Assembly: GCA_963768945.1 (NCBI GenBank)
Contig: CAVYJW010000008.1
Location: 558,001-622,000 of the forward strand
DNA length: 64,000 nucleotides
Source: RYN-230 sp963768945
GTDB taxonomy: Bacteria > Actinomycetota > Actinomycetes > Streptosporangiales > Streptosporangiaceae
Reading direction: 5' to 3'
Of this stretch, positions 32,684 to 41,725 are shown piece after piece. Numbering within the stretch: the first letter of the stretch is position 1; the number at the start of each line of letters is the position of its first letter. The notes beneath the pieces are model-generated. The model worked only from the letters and a program-made list of their open reading frames with translations, did no database searches and was not told where the DNA came from. The position numbers were made by a program, and so were the translations under genes.

Positions 32684-34314
32684 GCGGCCCTCCTCCGTCC
32701 AGATTTCCGGTCCCGCCTCAGGTCGGCCAGGACCCGGTGCGCCGCGTTGTAGCCGGGTGCGCCGGTGACCCCGCCGCCCGGGTGGGCGCCTGCGCCGCAC
32801 AGGTACAGGCCGCGGACGGGGGTGGCGTAGCGCGCCCATCCCGGCACCGGCCGCATGTGGAACAGCTGGCCGGGCTGGATGTCGCCGTGGAAGATGTTGC
32901 CCTCGGTCAGACCGTAAGTGCGCTCCAGGTCCAGCGGGGTGAGCACCTGCCGGGCCAGCACAGCTCCCGGGACGTTGGGCGCGAACTGCGCGATCCGGGC
33001 CAGGACCCGGTCGCCGAGCTCGTCCCGGCGGGCATCCCAGGTTCCCTCGGCCAGGCGGTACGGCACGTACTGCACGAAGCAGGTCATGATGTGCCGGCCT
33101 GCCGGCGCCAGCGACGGGTCCACGGCCGAGGCCACGACGCAGTCCACGAACAGCTGATCGGCGTCGGCCAGCTCACCGCGCTTGGCCCGGTCGTAGCAGG
33201 CGTCGGCGACGGCGATGTCGGGCGGCAGGGTGAACAGCGCCCGCTGGCCCGGGCCGGCGTCCGCAGGCATGCCCCTGACCTGGGGCTCGGCGTCCATCAC
33301 CAGGTTGACCTTGGCGCAGGGGCCATCCATGGTGATCCCGGCCACGGCGGCGCGGAAGTCCGGGGGCAAGTCAGCCTGGTCCACCAGGTGCAGGAAGGTC
33401 CGCTTGGGGTCGGCCCCGGACAGCACCACGCGGGCGGTCAGCTCCTCGCCGCCGGCCAGCGTGACGCCCTGGGCCCGGCCCGCGGCCACCCGGATCCGGG
33501 CCACCGGCGACCCGGTGCGGATCCGCATCCCGTGCGCCTGACCGGACGCGGCGATTGCGTCGCTGATCGCGCCCATGCCCCCCATCACGTGCCCGAAGAA
33601 GCCCTGCACCGCGTCGTCGCCGCCAGTGAGCAGGTGGAACAGCAGCCCGATCAGGGTGCCGGGCTGGTACGGGCCGCCGTGCTTGCCGTACAGGTTGTTG
33701 GCCAGCAGGAGCGCCTTGGCCTGGCGGGACTCGAACCTGGTATCGATGAACTGGCCGAGGCTGCCGGTCAGCATCAGGGTCAGGCCCTCCACGTCCGTGC
33801 CGCGCAGCCCGCGCAGGTGGCGGCCGACCCGCAGCGCCTCACTCACCCGGCGCAGGCCGGCGGCCCGGGTGTCCGGCGGCAGTTCCATGAATAGCGGCTG
33901 CAGCCGGGCGGCCAGCCGCCGCAGTTCGCCGTGCACCTCACGGAACGCGCGCGCGTCGGCCGGGGAGTACCGGGCTAGCCCGGCCGCCGTACGCTCCGGG
34001 TCGTTCCAGTCGGCGACGACCTCACCGTCGTCCAGCGCGACTTGCAGGGCAGGCTCGCAGGGCACCATGCGCAGACCGTGCGCCCCCAGGTCAAGCGCCC
34101 GGATCACCTCGGGCCGGAGCATGCTAGCGATATAGGACGTGGTGGACGCGCGGCAGCCGGGCGCGATCTCCTCGGTGACGCAGCATCCGCCGGCCGCTTC
34201 GCGGGCCTCCACCACCAGCGTGGCCAGGCCAGCCCGGGCCAGCATGCCGCCGGCGGTCAGGCCGTTGTGGCCGGCACCGACCACGATGACGTCCCAGTCC
34301 GGTGTGTGACTCAC
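32680..34314 (-). CDS. PYROXD2/phytoene-desaturase-like FAD oxidoreductase (paralogue C)
   Basis: A 544-residue flavoprotein: VIVVGAGHNGLTAGGMLARA at the N-terminus, EAREAAGGCCVTEE, GLTEGNIFHGDIQPGQLFHM and GLYLCGAGAHPGGGVTGAPG at the C-terminus. It is more distant from A and B than they are from each other. Start GTG 34314 has no clear ribosome site and could be leaderless. It is divergent from a TetR gene, with a 13-bp operator-like site 18 bases upstream. It heads a coupled operon: paralogue C, DAO, Rieske, paralogue B. Confidence 0.75.
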   Translation of the reverse strand: MSHTPDWDVIVVGAGHNGLTAGGMLARAGLATLVVEAREAAGGCCVTEEIAPGCRASTTSYIASMLRPEVIRALDLGAHGLRMVPCEPALQVALDDGEVVADWNDPERTAAGLARYSPADARAFREVHGELRRLAARLQPLFMELPPDTRAAGLRRVSEALRVGRHLRGLRGTDVEGLTLMLTGSLGQFIDTRFESRQAKALLLANNLYGKHGGPYQPGTLIGLLFHLLTGGDDAVQGFFGHVMGGMGAISDAIAASGQAHGMRIRTGSPVARIRVAAGRAQGVTLAGGEELTARVVLSGADPKRTFLHLVDQADLPPDFRAAVAGITMDGPCAKVNLVMDAEPQVRGMPADAGPGQRALFTLPPDIAVADACYDRAKRGELADADQLFVDCVVASAVDPSLAPAGRHIMTCFVQYVPYRLAEGTWDARRDELGDRVLARIAQFAPNVPGAVLARQVLTPLDLERTYGLTEGNIFHGDIQPGQLFHMRPVPGWARYATPVRGLYLCGAGAHPGGGVTGAPGYNAAHRVLADLRRDRKSGRRRAA

Positions 34315-34331
34315 GCGATCAGTCCGTTTTC

Positions 34332-34344
34332 TGACTACAGGTCA
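34332..34344. promoter_or_regulatory. Operator-like site TGACTACAGGTCA
   Basis: TGAC/GTCA arms around five bases, immediately upstream of the paralogue C start. It differs by one base from the site at 34420-34432. Between the two lies CTCAGCTGAG, a 10-bp palindrome at about 34355-34364. Confidence 0.6.
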
Positions 34345-34418
34345 TTTAAGCGGTCTCAGCTGAGCTGAGTATGGTTAGATCAGGTCCTGAAAGTCAATGA
34401 TCACGGGCGGATCACTAT

Positions 34419-35075
34419 ATGACTACTGGTCAGGGAACGGCGGTCCGGCGGGCTCCGGAGCGGCAGCGGGCCCGGCGGGAGCGCATCCTCCAGGTGGCTA
34501 TGGAGCACTTCGCGCGCTGCGGCTACGAGGAGGCGCGGGCGGAGGAGATCGCCGCCGAGGCTGGTGTGTCGAAGGGTGCGGTGTTCGGTTACTTCGAGAC
34601 CAAGGCCGGCCTGTTCCTGGCCGCGTACCAGGCCGCGGCCCGGTCCTTCCCCGCCTACCTGGACGCGCCGGCCCCGGTCCGCGCGGAGGGCTTCTTCGCG
34701 GTCCTGCGGTACTGGATCGGCCGGACGCCGCACCTCATCCACGAGGACTGGATTCCCTACCGGGTCACGCTGATCGGCAACTACTGCTCGGGACTCCAGC
34801 TGCGCCGCGAGATCACCCAGTTCCTGGCCAGCGAGGACCCGTACGGGACGCGGGCGTTCGTCCGGTTCGGCATCGACCGCGGTGAGGTGCGCCAGGACAT
34901 AGACCCGAGGATGATCGTCTCCATGGTCAACTGGCTGACCGACCGGGTCCAGGACGCGATGGTCACCGAGGAACTGGACCCGGGCCTGTTCGGGGCAGGC
35001 CCGTCGGCGGACGAGCGGGAGCAGCGGGTGAACGAGTTCCTCGAACTGCTGCGCAGCGCGGTGGCCGCCCGATGA
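34419..35075 (+). CDS. TetR family transcriptional regulator
   Basis: A 218-residue repressor: basic N-terminus RAPERQRARRERILQVAMEH, helix-turn-helix AEEIAAEAGVSKGAVFGYF (about 42-60) and a long C-terminal ligand domain. No ribosome site precedes ATG 34419, so a leaderless transcript is possible. The operator-like 13-mer overlaps the start. It overlaps the CocE-type hydrolase gene by ATGA and is divergent from the paralogue C operon. It therefore probably controls both directions. Confidence 0.85.
   Translation: MTTGQGTAVRRAPERQRARRERILQVAMEHFARCGYEEARAEEIAAEAGVSKGAVFGYFETKAGLFLAAYQAAARSFPAYLDAPAPVRAEGFFAVLRYWIGRTPHLIHEDWIPYRVTLIGNYCSGLQLRREITQFLASEDPYGTRAFVRFGIDRGEVRQDIDPRMIVSMVNWLTDRVQDAMVTEELDPGLFGAGPSADEREQRVNEFLELLRSAVAAR
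34420..34432. promoter_or_regulatory. Operator-like site TGACTACTGGTCA over the TetR start codon
   Basis: Same 13-mer as at 34332 with one change. It covers the first codons of the TetR gene at 34419, as expected for autorepression. Confidence 0.6.
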
Positions 35076-37093
35076 TCGTCCGCGAGGCGGGCGTCCCGCT
35101 GCCGGACGGGGCCGAGCTGGCCGCCACCTTGTACCTGCCGGACGACGCGGACTCCGTCCCGGTCCCGGCGCTGCTGGAATACCTGCCGTACCGCAAGGAC
35201 GACGCGATGCTGGCCCGCGACCACGACCTGTACGCGTACCTGGCCCGGGCCGGGTACGCCGGGGCGCGGGTGGACATCCGCGGCACCGGGCGCAGCGGCG
35301 GGACCCTGCCCGGGGGCGAGTACACCGAGACCGAGCAGCGCGACGCGGAGGCGGTCATCGCGTGGCTGGCCGGCCAGCCGTGGTGCACCGGCGCGGTCGG
35401 CATGCAGGGCATCTCGTGGGGCGGCTTCAACGCGATCCAGGTCGCGCTGCGGCGGCCGCCGGCGCTGAAGGCGATCCTCGCGGTGGACGCTTCCGACGAC
35501 CTGTTCCACGACGACGTGCACTACATCGACGGGCTGCCGCACCTGGACGAGTACGCGCTGATGATCGACCACCTGAACATGCTGCCGCCCGCCCCGGACT
35601 TCCCGCTCGACGAGGCGGCGCTGGCCCGGATGGACACCGAGCCGTGGCTGATCAGCTTCCTGGCCCAGGCCCGGGACGGGCCGTTCTGGCGGCGGGCCTC
35701 ACTGCGGCCGGAGTACGGGCGGCTCACCGTGCCCGCCTACCTGATCGGCGGCTGGTACGACGGGTACCGGGACTCGGTGCCGCGGATGCTGGCGCATGTG
35801 CCCGCCCCGGTCAGGGTGCTGATCGGCCCCTGGAACCACACCTACCCGCACAACGCGGTGCCCGGCCCGGCCATCGAGTGGCGCGCGGACGCGGTCCGCT
35901 GGTGGGACCACTGGCTCAAGGCCGCCGAGAACGGGATCATGTCCGAGCCGCCGGTCACCGTCTACGTGCGGCACTGGCATCCGCCGGACGTGGAGCTGGC
36001 CGAGATCCCCGGGCACTGGCGGCGGGAGAACGCGCTGCCGCCCGGGCGGGCCGAGTTCCGGACCTGGTTCTGCGGGCCTGAGGGTTCGCTGGCTTCGGAG
36101 GCGCCCGGGGCCTCGGTGCGATCGCTGCGGTACGTGCCGTCGGCCGGGATCGCGGCGGGTCACTGGTGGGGCGAGCTCACCGGCGACCAGCGGGACGCGG
36201 ACGCGTGGAGTCTCACGTTCGACTCCGCGCCGCTGGACGCGGACACCGAGATCCTGGGTTTTCCCCGGGTCGAGCTGTGCGGGAGCGCGGATGCCGCGCG
36301 GCTGCACTGGTTCGCGCGGCTGAGTGATGTGGCGCCGGACGGGACGGTCACGCTGGTCACGGGGGCGGGCCGGGCCGGGGTCGGCGATCCGCTGCGCGAT
36401 CCCGCCGTGGACGGCCCCGGGCCAGCCGGTACCGGGTCGCCAGCCGGTACCGGGTCGCCTGCCGGGGGAGCGCCTGCCGGGGGAGCGCTGCCGCTGGAGC
36501 TGCACGTCACGTCCTGGGTGTTCCCCCGCGGGCACCGGATCCGGCTGGCGGTGTCCAACGCGATGTGGCCGATGATCTGGCCGACGCCGTCCCTGGCCAT
36601 CTCAGAGCTCCGGCTCGGGCCGGCCGGGACGCGGCTGGTGCTGCCCGTGATTCCGGCGGCGGATCCTGCGTTCACGGAACCCTCATTTCCGGAGGCGGGC
36701 TTCCCAGAGCCCGGCCCGGAGGAGCCCCCGGACGGGGTCCGGCACTGGGGCGAGATCCTGCCGGTGCGCTGGACCGTGCACCGTGACGAGTCGGGCACGG
36801 TCTCCGTGTCCTGGCGTGGCAGCTCGGGCACGGACTTCCCCTGGGGACGGGTCGTGGACGAGGAGTACCTGCGCTACGAGGTGCACGACGACCGGCCCGC
36901 GCAGGCGTCCGCGCACGGCGAGGCCCGGACCGAGGTCCACCTGGACGGCCGGCTGCTGGTCACGTCGTCCACTCTGGACCTGGACGGAGACGAGACCTCA
37001 CTGCACTACCGCTTCCGCCGCGAACTCCGGTCGGACGGCCTGATCATCCGCGAGCGCACCTGGGACCGCCGCTTCCCCCGCAACCCCTGGTGA
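35072..37093 (+). CDS. CocE/NonD family serine hydrolase
   Basis: A 673-residue alpha/beta hydrolase of the X-prolyl dipeptidase/cocaine-esterase group. The nucleophile is Ser in GMQGISWGGFNA (about residue 117), the acid Asp in GGWYDGYRDS (about 230) and the base His in WNHTYPHN (about 259). A C-terminal jelly-roll-like X-Pro domain carries HVTSWVFPRGHRIRLAVSNA. It would hydrolyse an ester or amide. The gene contains a small in-frame repeat at about 36420-36490 (GTGSPA, GGAPA). Coupled to TetR by ATGA. Confidence 0.8.
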   Translation: MIVREAGVPLPDGAELAATLYLPDDADSVPVPALLEYLPYRKDDAMLARDHDLYAYLARAGYAGARVDIRGTGRSGGTLPGGEYTETEQRDAEAVIAWLAGQPWCTGAVGMQGISWGGFNAIQVALRRPPALKAILAVDASDDLFHDDVHYIDGLPHLDEYALMIDHLNMLPPAPDFPLDEAALARMDTEPWLISFLAQARDGPFWRRASLRPEYGRLTVPAYLIGGWYDGYRDSVPRMLAHVPAPVRVLIGPWNHTYPHNAVPGPAIEWRADAVRWWDHWLKAAENGIMSEPPVTVYVRHWHPPDVELAEIPGHWRRENALPPGRAEFRTWFCGPEGSLASEAPGASVRSLRYVPSAGIAAGHWWGELTGDQRDADAWSLTFDSAPLDADTEILGFPRVELCGSADAARLHWFARLSDVAPDGTVTLVTGAGRAGVGDPLRDPAVDGPGPAGTGSPAGTGSPAGGAPAGGALPLELHVTSWVFPRGHRIRLAVSNAMWPMIWPTPSLAISELRLGPAGTRLVLPVIPAADPAFTEPSFPEAGFPEPGPEEPPDGVRHWGEILPVRWTVHRDESGTVSVSWRGSSGTDFPWGRVVDEEYLRYEVHDDRPAQASAHGEARTEVHLDGRLLVTSSTLDLDGDETSLHYRFRRELRSDGLIIRERTWDRRFPRNPW

Positions 37094-37168
37094 GGCAGGA
37101 CCCCTTTGCGGCTTCCCCGGCCCCGCAGCACGAACACGAAAGCAGGCCGTTACCGGGCAACTCCTCGG

Positions 37169-37194
37169 CGGTGACCGTTCCGGGAACGTTACCG
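37169..37194. terminator. Hairpin between convergent genes
   Basis: A stem of about 12 bp with one bulge (CGGTGACCGTTCC against GGGAACGTTACCG) lies between the CocE-type gene and the facing cupin gene. There is no T-run. Confidence 0.4.
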
Positions 37195-37221
37195 TGCGCT
37201 CCCAGGCCGCGAGCTACCTGC

Positions 37222-37578
37222 TCAGAACAGGACGTAGAGCTTGCGGATGGTCTCGTGGATCTGCCAGGTGCCGGCCCAGCCGACCGGGAACACGGCGCTG
37301 TCGCCCGGGCCGATGTCCTGGGGCTCGCCGCCATCCGGGGTGACCGTCATCCGGCCGCTGACGATGTGGATGGCCTCGTTGGTCTCCAGCTTCCAGTAGG
37401 AGGGGCCGGAGGTGCACTCCCAGACGCCCACCTCCAGGTCACCGTCGGCCCAGGTGGTGGTGCCCGACGTGTGCATGGGGTCGCCGGTGGCCTCGGCGAG
37501 GGGCCCCCAGTCCTCGAGTTCGCCGTGCAGCGCGGCAGCGGACAGGAAGGGGGTCACCGGGATTCTGGTGTCGGTCAT
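37222..37578 (-). CDS. Cupin domain protein (DUF861 / EutQ-like)
   Basis: A 118-residue single-domain cupin: WECTSGPSYWKLETNEAIHI, VSGRMTVTPDGGEPQDIGPG and VFPVGWAGTWQIHETIRKLY match the two cupin motifs of the cupin_3 family. Metal-ligand histidines are few (IHI and IHE). Such proteins are often small isomerases, lyases or accessory binding proteins in catabolic operons. ATG 37578 has GAGAGGA upstream. It follows the DAO gene at 37656 by 77 bases on the same strand. Confidence 0.75.
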   Translation of the reverse strand: MTDTRIPVTPFLSAAALHGELEDWGPLAEATGDPMHTSGTTTWADGDLEVGVWECTSGPSYWKLETNEAIHIVSGRMTVTPDGGEPQDIGPGDSAVFPVGWAGTWQIHETIRKLYVLF

Positions 37579-37655
37579 GGTGTGGCTCGGTCCTCTCAGG
37601 GTTAGCGGGTAAGTCAGTGGTTCGGGGTGCTCGGAGTTTCCGGGCTTTCGTGCGT

Positions 37656-38855
37656 TCAGGCTGAGTGCGGGAACGGGAGCGCGATCGGGTCCGTGGGGAC
37701 CTTGCTTCGCCCCTGCTCATCGAAGCGATCCAGGCCCAGGCCTGTGGTGTCGACCACCGCGGAGAAGCCAGCCTGGGACAGGTCGGCTGCGGCCCGGGCC
37801 ACGCCGGGGCCCCACATCATGCCCGCGCCACCCGCCGCGGCCACCGTCACCCCGGGCATGGGGCCGTCCGGGCCGAGTGCGGGGCCGATGATCGGCAGGT
37901 GATCCGGGGTGTAGTCGATGGTGGCCGCCCACAGCCGCCGCAGCCCCAGGCCCGCGGTCACCGGGACGAGCCGGTCCAGCCGGGCGCGCATCAGGGCCAG
38001 GTAGGGCTCGTCCACCTCGGTGGCCCAGCCGGGCGCCTCCTCGGGGTTGCTCATCCCGAACAGCAGGCCACCTTCTTCCGGCCGCCAGTACAGGCCAGAC
38101 GCCAGGTCGAAGACCATGGGTACCCGGGAAGGATCCAGGCTGGGGTGCGGCTGGGTGACCGCGATCTGGTGCCGGGCCCCGCCCACCGGGATCCGCAGGC
38201 CGGCCAGCCGGCCCACCTCGGCCAGTTTCGGCCCCCCGGTCAGGACGACCGAGCCGGCCGCGATCGGCCCCGCGCTGGTGTCCACCCCGGTGACCTGGTC
38301 GCCATCGCGCCGCAGCCCGAGGAAGCGGACCTGCTCGCGCACCACGACGCCGGACTGGGCCAGGGCCACCGCGTAGGCGGTCACGTTGCGGGCCGGGGTG
38401 ATGTAGCCGTCGTCCGCGCAGAAGGTCCCGCCCAGGGTCTGGCCCGGGGCCAGGGTGGGGTTGCGCTCGTCCACCTCGTCCGGGCTGAGCCACACCACGT
38501 CCAGGCCCAGATCCAGCTGCATGGTCATGCGCTGCCGGGCCGCGGTGACCTCAGCCTCGGTGAAGCACGGCAGCAGGTATCCCTGGGCCACGAAGCCGGA
38601 GTCGATGCCGAGTTCGCTGCGCTGGCGCCGGTAGAAGTTCTGGGACCACTGCCCCAGTCGCACCGCCTCGGGGGTGCCGCCCTGGGCCCGGACCACGCCG
38701 GCGGCCCGGCTGCTCGCGCCCTGGCCGAGCATCCCCTTCTCCAGCAGGACGACCCGCAGGCCGTCCTGGCGCAGGAAGTAGGCGCACCACGCGCCCACGG
38801 TCCCGCCGCCCACGACGACGACGTCGGCGGTGTCCGCATGGCCGCTGAAGGGCAT
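37656..38855 (-). CDS. DAO-type FAD oxidoreductase (sarcosine/dimethylglycine oxidase-like)
   Basis: A 399-residue flavoprotein: VVVVGGGTVGAWCAYFLRQD at the N-terminus, then LEKGMLGQGASSRAAGVVR, and TPDHLPIIGPALGPDGPMPG with GGAGMMWGPGVARAAADL at the C-terminus. The family oxidises secondary or tertiary amines and amino acids. ATG 38855 was chosen; GTG 38861 is in frame. It is divergent from an acyl-CoA dehydrogenase gene across a palindrome (38880-38895). It heads a two-gene unit with the cupin. Confidence 0.8.
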   Translation of the reverse strand: MPFSGHADTADVVVVGGGTVGAWCAYFLRQDGLRVVLLEKGMLGQGASSRAAGVVRAQGGTPEAVRLGQWSQNFYRRQRSELGIDSGFVAQGYLLPCFTEAEVTAARQRMTMQLDLGLDVVWLSPDEVDERNPTLAPGQTLGGTFCADDGYITPARNVTAYAVALAQSGVVVREQVRFLGLRRDGDQVTGVDTSAGPIAAGSVVLTGGPKLAEVGRLAGLRIPVGGARHQIAVTQPHPSLDPSRVPMVFDLASGLYWRPEEGGLLFGMSNPEEAPGWATEVDEPYLALMRARLDRLVPVTAGLGLRRLWAATIDYTPDHLPIIGPALGPDGPMPGVTVAAAGGAGMMWGPGVARAAADLSQAGFSAVVDTTGLGLDRFDEQGRSKVPTDPIALPFPHSA

Positions 38856-38879
38856 TGGCACGAACCCGATGCTGACATA

Positions 38880-38895
38880 AACTGAACAGTCAGTC
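38880..38895. promoter_or_regulatory. Probable TetR operator, copy 2
   Basis: AACTGAACAGTCAGTC differs from the 22857 copy at two positions. It lies between the divergent DAO and acyl-CoA dehydrogenase genes, so could control both. Confidence 0.6.
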
Positions 38896-38970
38896 AAGAT
38901 ATCGGGGATCGTGCCGGACGTGACACCGCCCCGGCGGACGGGCCAGGGCGAACTCGGCGAGGAGCTCAGC

Positions 38971-40137
38971 GTGTACGGATTGTCAGACGGGGATCTAGCC
39001 ATCCAGGCGCGGGCCGCGACGTTCGCGGGCGAGCTCATCCCGTTCGAGGTCGAGGCCGAGATGGCGGGCGGGGAACTGCCGCCCGACGTGGTCGCCGGGC
39101 ACGCGAAGCGGGCCAGGGAGCTGGGGCTGGCGTCCACCAACATGCCCCGCGAACTCGGCGGCGGCGGCTGCACCACGCTGCAGCAGGTCCTCGTCCAGGA
39201 GCAGATGGGCCGGGTGACCAACGCCCTGGGCTGGGTGGCGGCCACTCCCCCGTCGTGGCTGCCACCCGTGGCCAGCCCGTACCAGATCGAGCACTTCGTC
39301 CGCCCGGCCATCGCCGGGGAGCGCGAAGAGTGCTACGCGATCACCGAGGAGGGCGCCGGGTCCGACGTGGCCGCCCTGGAGGCCACCGCCCGCCGGGATG
39401 GCGACGGCTACCTGCTTAACGGGGTCAAGTGGCACGTCACGTCGTTCAACACGGCCGACTTCGCGTTCTTCCAGGCCGTCCTGGCCGGCGGGCCGCACGC
39501 GGGCGAGCACGCGATGTTCCTGGTCAACCTGCCCAGCCCCGGGGTGACCGTGGTCCGAACCCCCGCGTACTCGCACACGATCAGCCACCATCACCCGATC
39601 GTGGAGTTCACCAACGTCCGCGTCCCCGCCACGCACCTGATCGGCGCGGAGGGGGACGGGATGTCGTTCGCCTACGAATGGTTCCGGTTCGAGCGGCTGA
39701 TGGTCGCGGCCCGCTGCCTCGGTGCCGCGCAGCGGCTGACCGCGGAGATGACCACGTTCGCCAACGAACGGCTGGTCCAGGGCCGGCCGATCGCTGAGTT
39801 CGGCACCGTCGCGGCCATGCTCGCGGACAGCCTGACCGAACTGTTCGCGGCCCGGTCGCTGGTCTACGAGACGGCCCGCGGCATCGACCGCGGCATCGAC
39901 GTGAAGATCGCCCACGCGCAGTGCTCGATGGCCAAGCTGTACGCCTCGGAGATGGCCGGCCGGGTGGCTGACCGCGCCGTCCAGGTCTTCGCCGGCCGGG
40001 GCTACATGCGCGAGAACGTGGCCGAGCGCTTCTTCCGGGAACTGCGGGTCGAGCGCATCTGGGAGGGCACCAGCGAGGTCCAGCGGGCCATCATCGCCGC
40101 GCAGATGACCAAGCGCGGCCCCGCCACCCTGGCGTGA
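38971..40137 (+). CDS. Acyl-CoA dehydrogenase
   Basis: A flavoprotein that introduces a 2,3-double bond in an acyl-CoA. Family motifs: CYAITEEGAGSDVAAL, GVKWHVTSFNTADF, ARCLGAAQRLTAEM, QVFAGRGYMRENVAERFFRE and RIWEGTSEVQRAII; the Glu in IWEGTSE corresponds to a conserved C-terminal position. 388 residues from GTG 38971, which has GAGGAG 6 bases upstream. GTG 38911 would add 20 residues but has only a very close GGGGA. It is divergent from the DAO gene and shares its operator. It suggests that the pathway yields an acyl-CoA. Confidence 0.85.
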   Translation: MYGLSDGDLAIQARAATFAGELIPFEVEAEMAGGELPPDVVAGHAKRARELGLASTNMPRELGGGGCTTLQQVLVQEQMGRVTNALGWVAATPPSWLPPVASPYQIEHFVRPAIAGEREECYAITEEGAGSDVAALEATARRDGDGYLLNGVKWHVTSFNTADFAFFQAVLAGGPHAGEHAMFLVNLPSPGVTVVRTPAYSHTISHHHPIVEFTNVRVPATHLIGAEGDGMSFAYEWFRFERLMVAARCLGAAQRLTAEMTTFANERLVQGRPIAEFGTVAAMLADSLTELFAARSLVYETARGIDRGIDVKIAHAQCSMAKLYASEMAGRVADRAVQVFAGRGYMRENVAERFFRELRVERIWEGTSEVQRAIIAAQMTKRGPATLA

Positions 40138-40150
40138 CCGGCGAGCGGGC

Positions 40151-40351
40151 CTAGAGCCCGGGTCCGCCGTAACGGCCCTGGACGTCCGACCCGCCCACCC
40201 CGCCGTAGGACTCGCTGGCGCCACGGACGTTGCGCGCCTCCAGGCCGAGGTCGCGGCGGGCGGCATCCAGCCGGCGCCGCCTCATATCGAACACGACCCC
40301 GCAGGCGAGCAAGACGACGAAGACCACACCGATGACCAGGACGGGATTCAT
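40151..40351 (-). CDS. Small single-span membrane protein
   Basis: A 66-residue protein: hydrophobic VLVIGVVFVVLLACGVVF (residues 4-21), then the basic DMRRRRLDAARRDLGLEARN, then a Gly/Ser-rich tail ending GGVGGSDVQGRYGGPGL. ATG 40351 has GGAGGAGG 5 bases upstream, which makes it a convincing gene. It is convergent with the acyl-CoA dehydrogenase. Function unknown. Confidence 0.65.
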   Translation of the reverse strand: MNPVLVIGVVFVVLLACGVVFDMRRRRLDAARRDLGLEARNVRGASESYGGVGGSDVQGRYGGPGL

Positions 40352-40540
40352 GGCGCCTCCTCCCCGGGGACATTCTCACTGTAAGTCCCGCGGGTGGCCG
40401 GGCAGGGCCTGAGACGGCGCCCGGCCACAGGCGGTACGCAAAGCTGGCGTTCCCGCCACGGCCAGGCCGCGGGAGCCAGTGGCACCGGCGAGGCCCCGCG
40501 GGTGATCACCCCGGTCCCGCGGCGAGGCCAGCCGGAGGAT

Positions 40541-40843
40541 CTAGCTCCCGGGCACGTGATAGGCCACGAGCGGCACCCAGCGCATCGTGGGCACCGCGGT
40601 CACGCCGGCCGCGCCCAGCGCCGGGCCCAGCCGCCCCTCCAGGAACGCGGCCTGGTCCGCCTGGGACGTCCATACCTCGACCACCACGAAGCTGCTACCG
40701 GCACCGTTCCCGGCCGCGTGCGACAGCAAGCCCGCGGGCCAGTCCCCCTTGCCGGTCTCCGGGTCGATGCCGAGGTTCGCGTTGACCGCGGCATAGTCGG
40801 CGTCGTTCAGGCCCGTGAACTCCAGGATCAATGCTTCAGGCAT
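40541..40843 (-). CDS. Small dimeric alpha/beta-barrel-like protein
   Basis: A 100-residue protein: ALILEFTGLNDADYAAVNAN, AGNGAGSSFVVVEVWTSQAD and FLEGRLGPALGAAGVTAVPT. The beta-alpha-beta pattern and the length suggest an ABM/ferredoxin-like dimeric barrel of the kind found in small monooxygenases and stress proteins. ATG 40843 has GGGGGGAA upstream. Divergent from the PadR gene. No specific function can be assigned. Confidence 0.6.
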   Translation of the reverse strand: MPEALILEFTGLNDADYAAVNANLGIDPETGKGDWPAGLLSHAAGNGAGSSFVVVEVWTSQADQAAFLEGRLGPALGAAGVTAVPTMRWVPLVAYHVPGS

Positions 40844-41030
40844 GCCTGATTCCCCCCGTTTATGACGATGTTCCCGCCCTGAGCATGTCACTACCTGGGC
40901 AAAGACGACACCCCTGGCGCCCGATCAGCCCGCGCAAGGTCCCTCGCCGGGCCGGGAAGACCGGCGCTGGCACGGTTTTCGTTGCGGAGAATTCTGACCC
41001 GGACCGCCCCGGCCCGCGCTTGCTTTCACA

Positions 41031-41054
41031 CGATTACTTGTGCGAGAGTAATCG
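41031..41054. promoter_or_regulatory. Probable PadR operator
   Basis: Perfect 8-bp arms CGATTACT (41031-41038) and AGTAATCG (41047-41054) with an 8-base spacer end two bases before the PadR start codon. The arrangement suits autorepression. Confidence 0.6.
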
Positions 41055-41055
41055 C

Positions 41056-41646
41056 GTGTCTTCCATTCGCTTGTTCATCCTGGGCACGCTGGCGGCGAGC
41101 GGGCCGCTGCACGGGCACCAGATCCGCCATCAGGCCCAGTCGGACCGCACCGAGCAGTGGGCCGACGTCCACGTCGGGTCGGTGTACGGGGCCCTGAAAC
41201 GGCTGGCCAACGAGGGCCTGGTGCGCGAGGTGCGCACCGAGCGGGTCGGCAACCGGCCCGAGCGCACCGTCTACGAGATCACCCGGGAAGGCCGGCGGGC
41301 CCTGGCCGCCGTCCGGGACGAGGCGCTGCACGAGCTCACGCACCCCAACGATCCGTTCGACCTGGCACTGGCCCAGTCCCGGGACCTGCCGCAGGAGACG
41401 CTCACCCAGATCGTGGCTCACCGGCTGGCCGGGTTCCGGGTCCGGGAGTCCTCGGTGCGGCACCGGGCCGAGACCGCTGATCCCTACCTGAACGAGGCGG
41501 AGCGGATGATCATACGGCACCTCGCCGAGCGCGCGGCCGCGGAGGTGCGCTGGCACGAGGAACTTCTCGGCCGGATGCCGAAGATCGCCGCCGACTTCGA
41601 GGCCGGGATCGGCGCCCCCCAGCAATCACCCCCCGGGGAAGACTGA
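41056..41646 (+). CDS. PadR family transcriptional regulator
   Basis: A 196-residue regulator. The winged helix is SSIRLFILGTLAASGPLHGH, HVGSVYGALKRLANEGLV and RTVYEITREGRRAL (about 2-90); a C-terminal helical dimerisation part ends at AHRLAGFRV... and LLGRMPKIAADFEAG. Start GTG 41056 directly follows a palindrome. Its stop is immediately followed by an MFS transporter region, the usual regulator-pump pairing for drug efflux. Confidence 0.85.
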   Translation: MSSIRLFILGTLAASGPLHGHQIRHQAQSDRTEQWADVHVGSVYGALKRLANEGLVREVRTERVGNRPERTVYEITREGRRALAAVRDEALHELTHPNDPFDLALAQSRDLPQETLTQIVAHRLAGFRVRESSVRHRAETADPYLNEAERMIIRHLAERAAAEVRWHEELLGRMPKIAADFEAGIGAPQQSPPGED

Positions 41647-41725
41647 ATGACCACCAACGCCTGGCCCGGACCGGGCGACCGCGGCGCCCGCCCCCGCCGG
41701 GCACGGCTGGCGGGCGGTCTCGATC

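Noticed and set aside
22907..34314. Carotenoid pathway suggested by three phytoene-desaturase-like proteins.
   Set aside because: There are no phytoene synthase, cyclase or prenyltransferase genes, and the proteins fit the PYROXD2-like group better.
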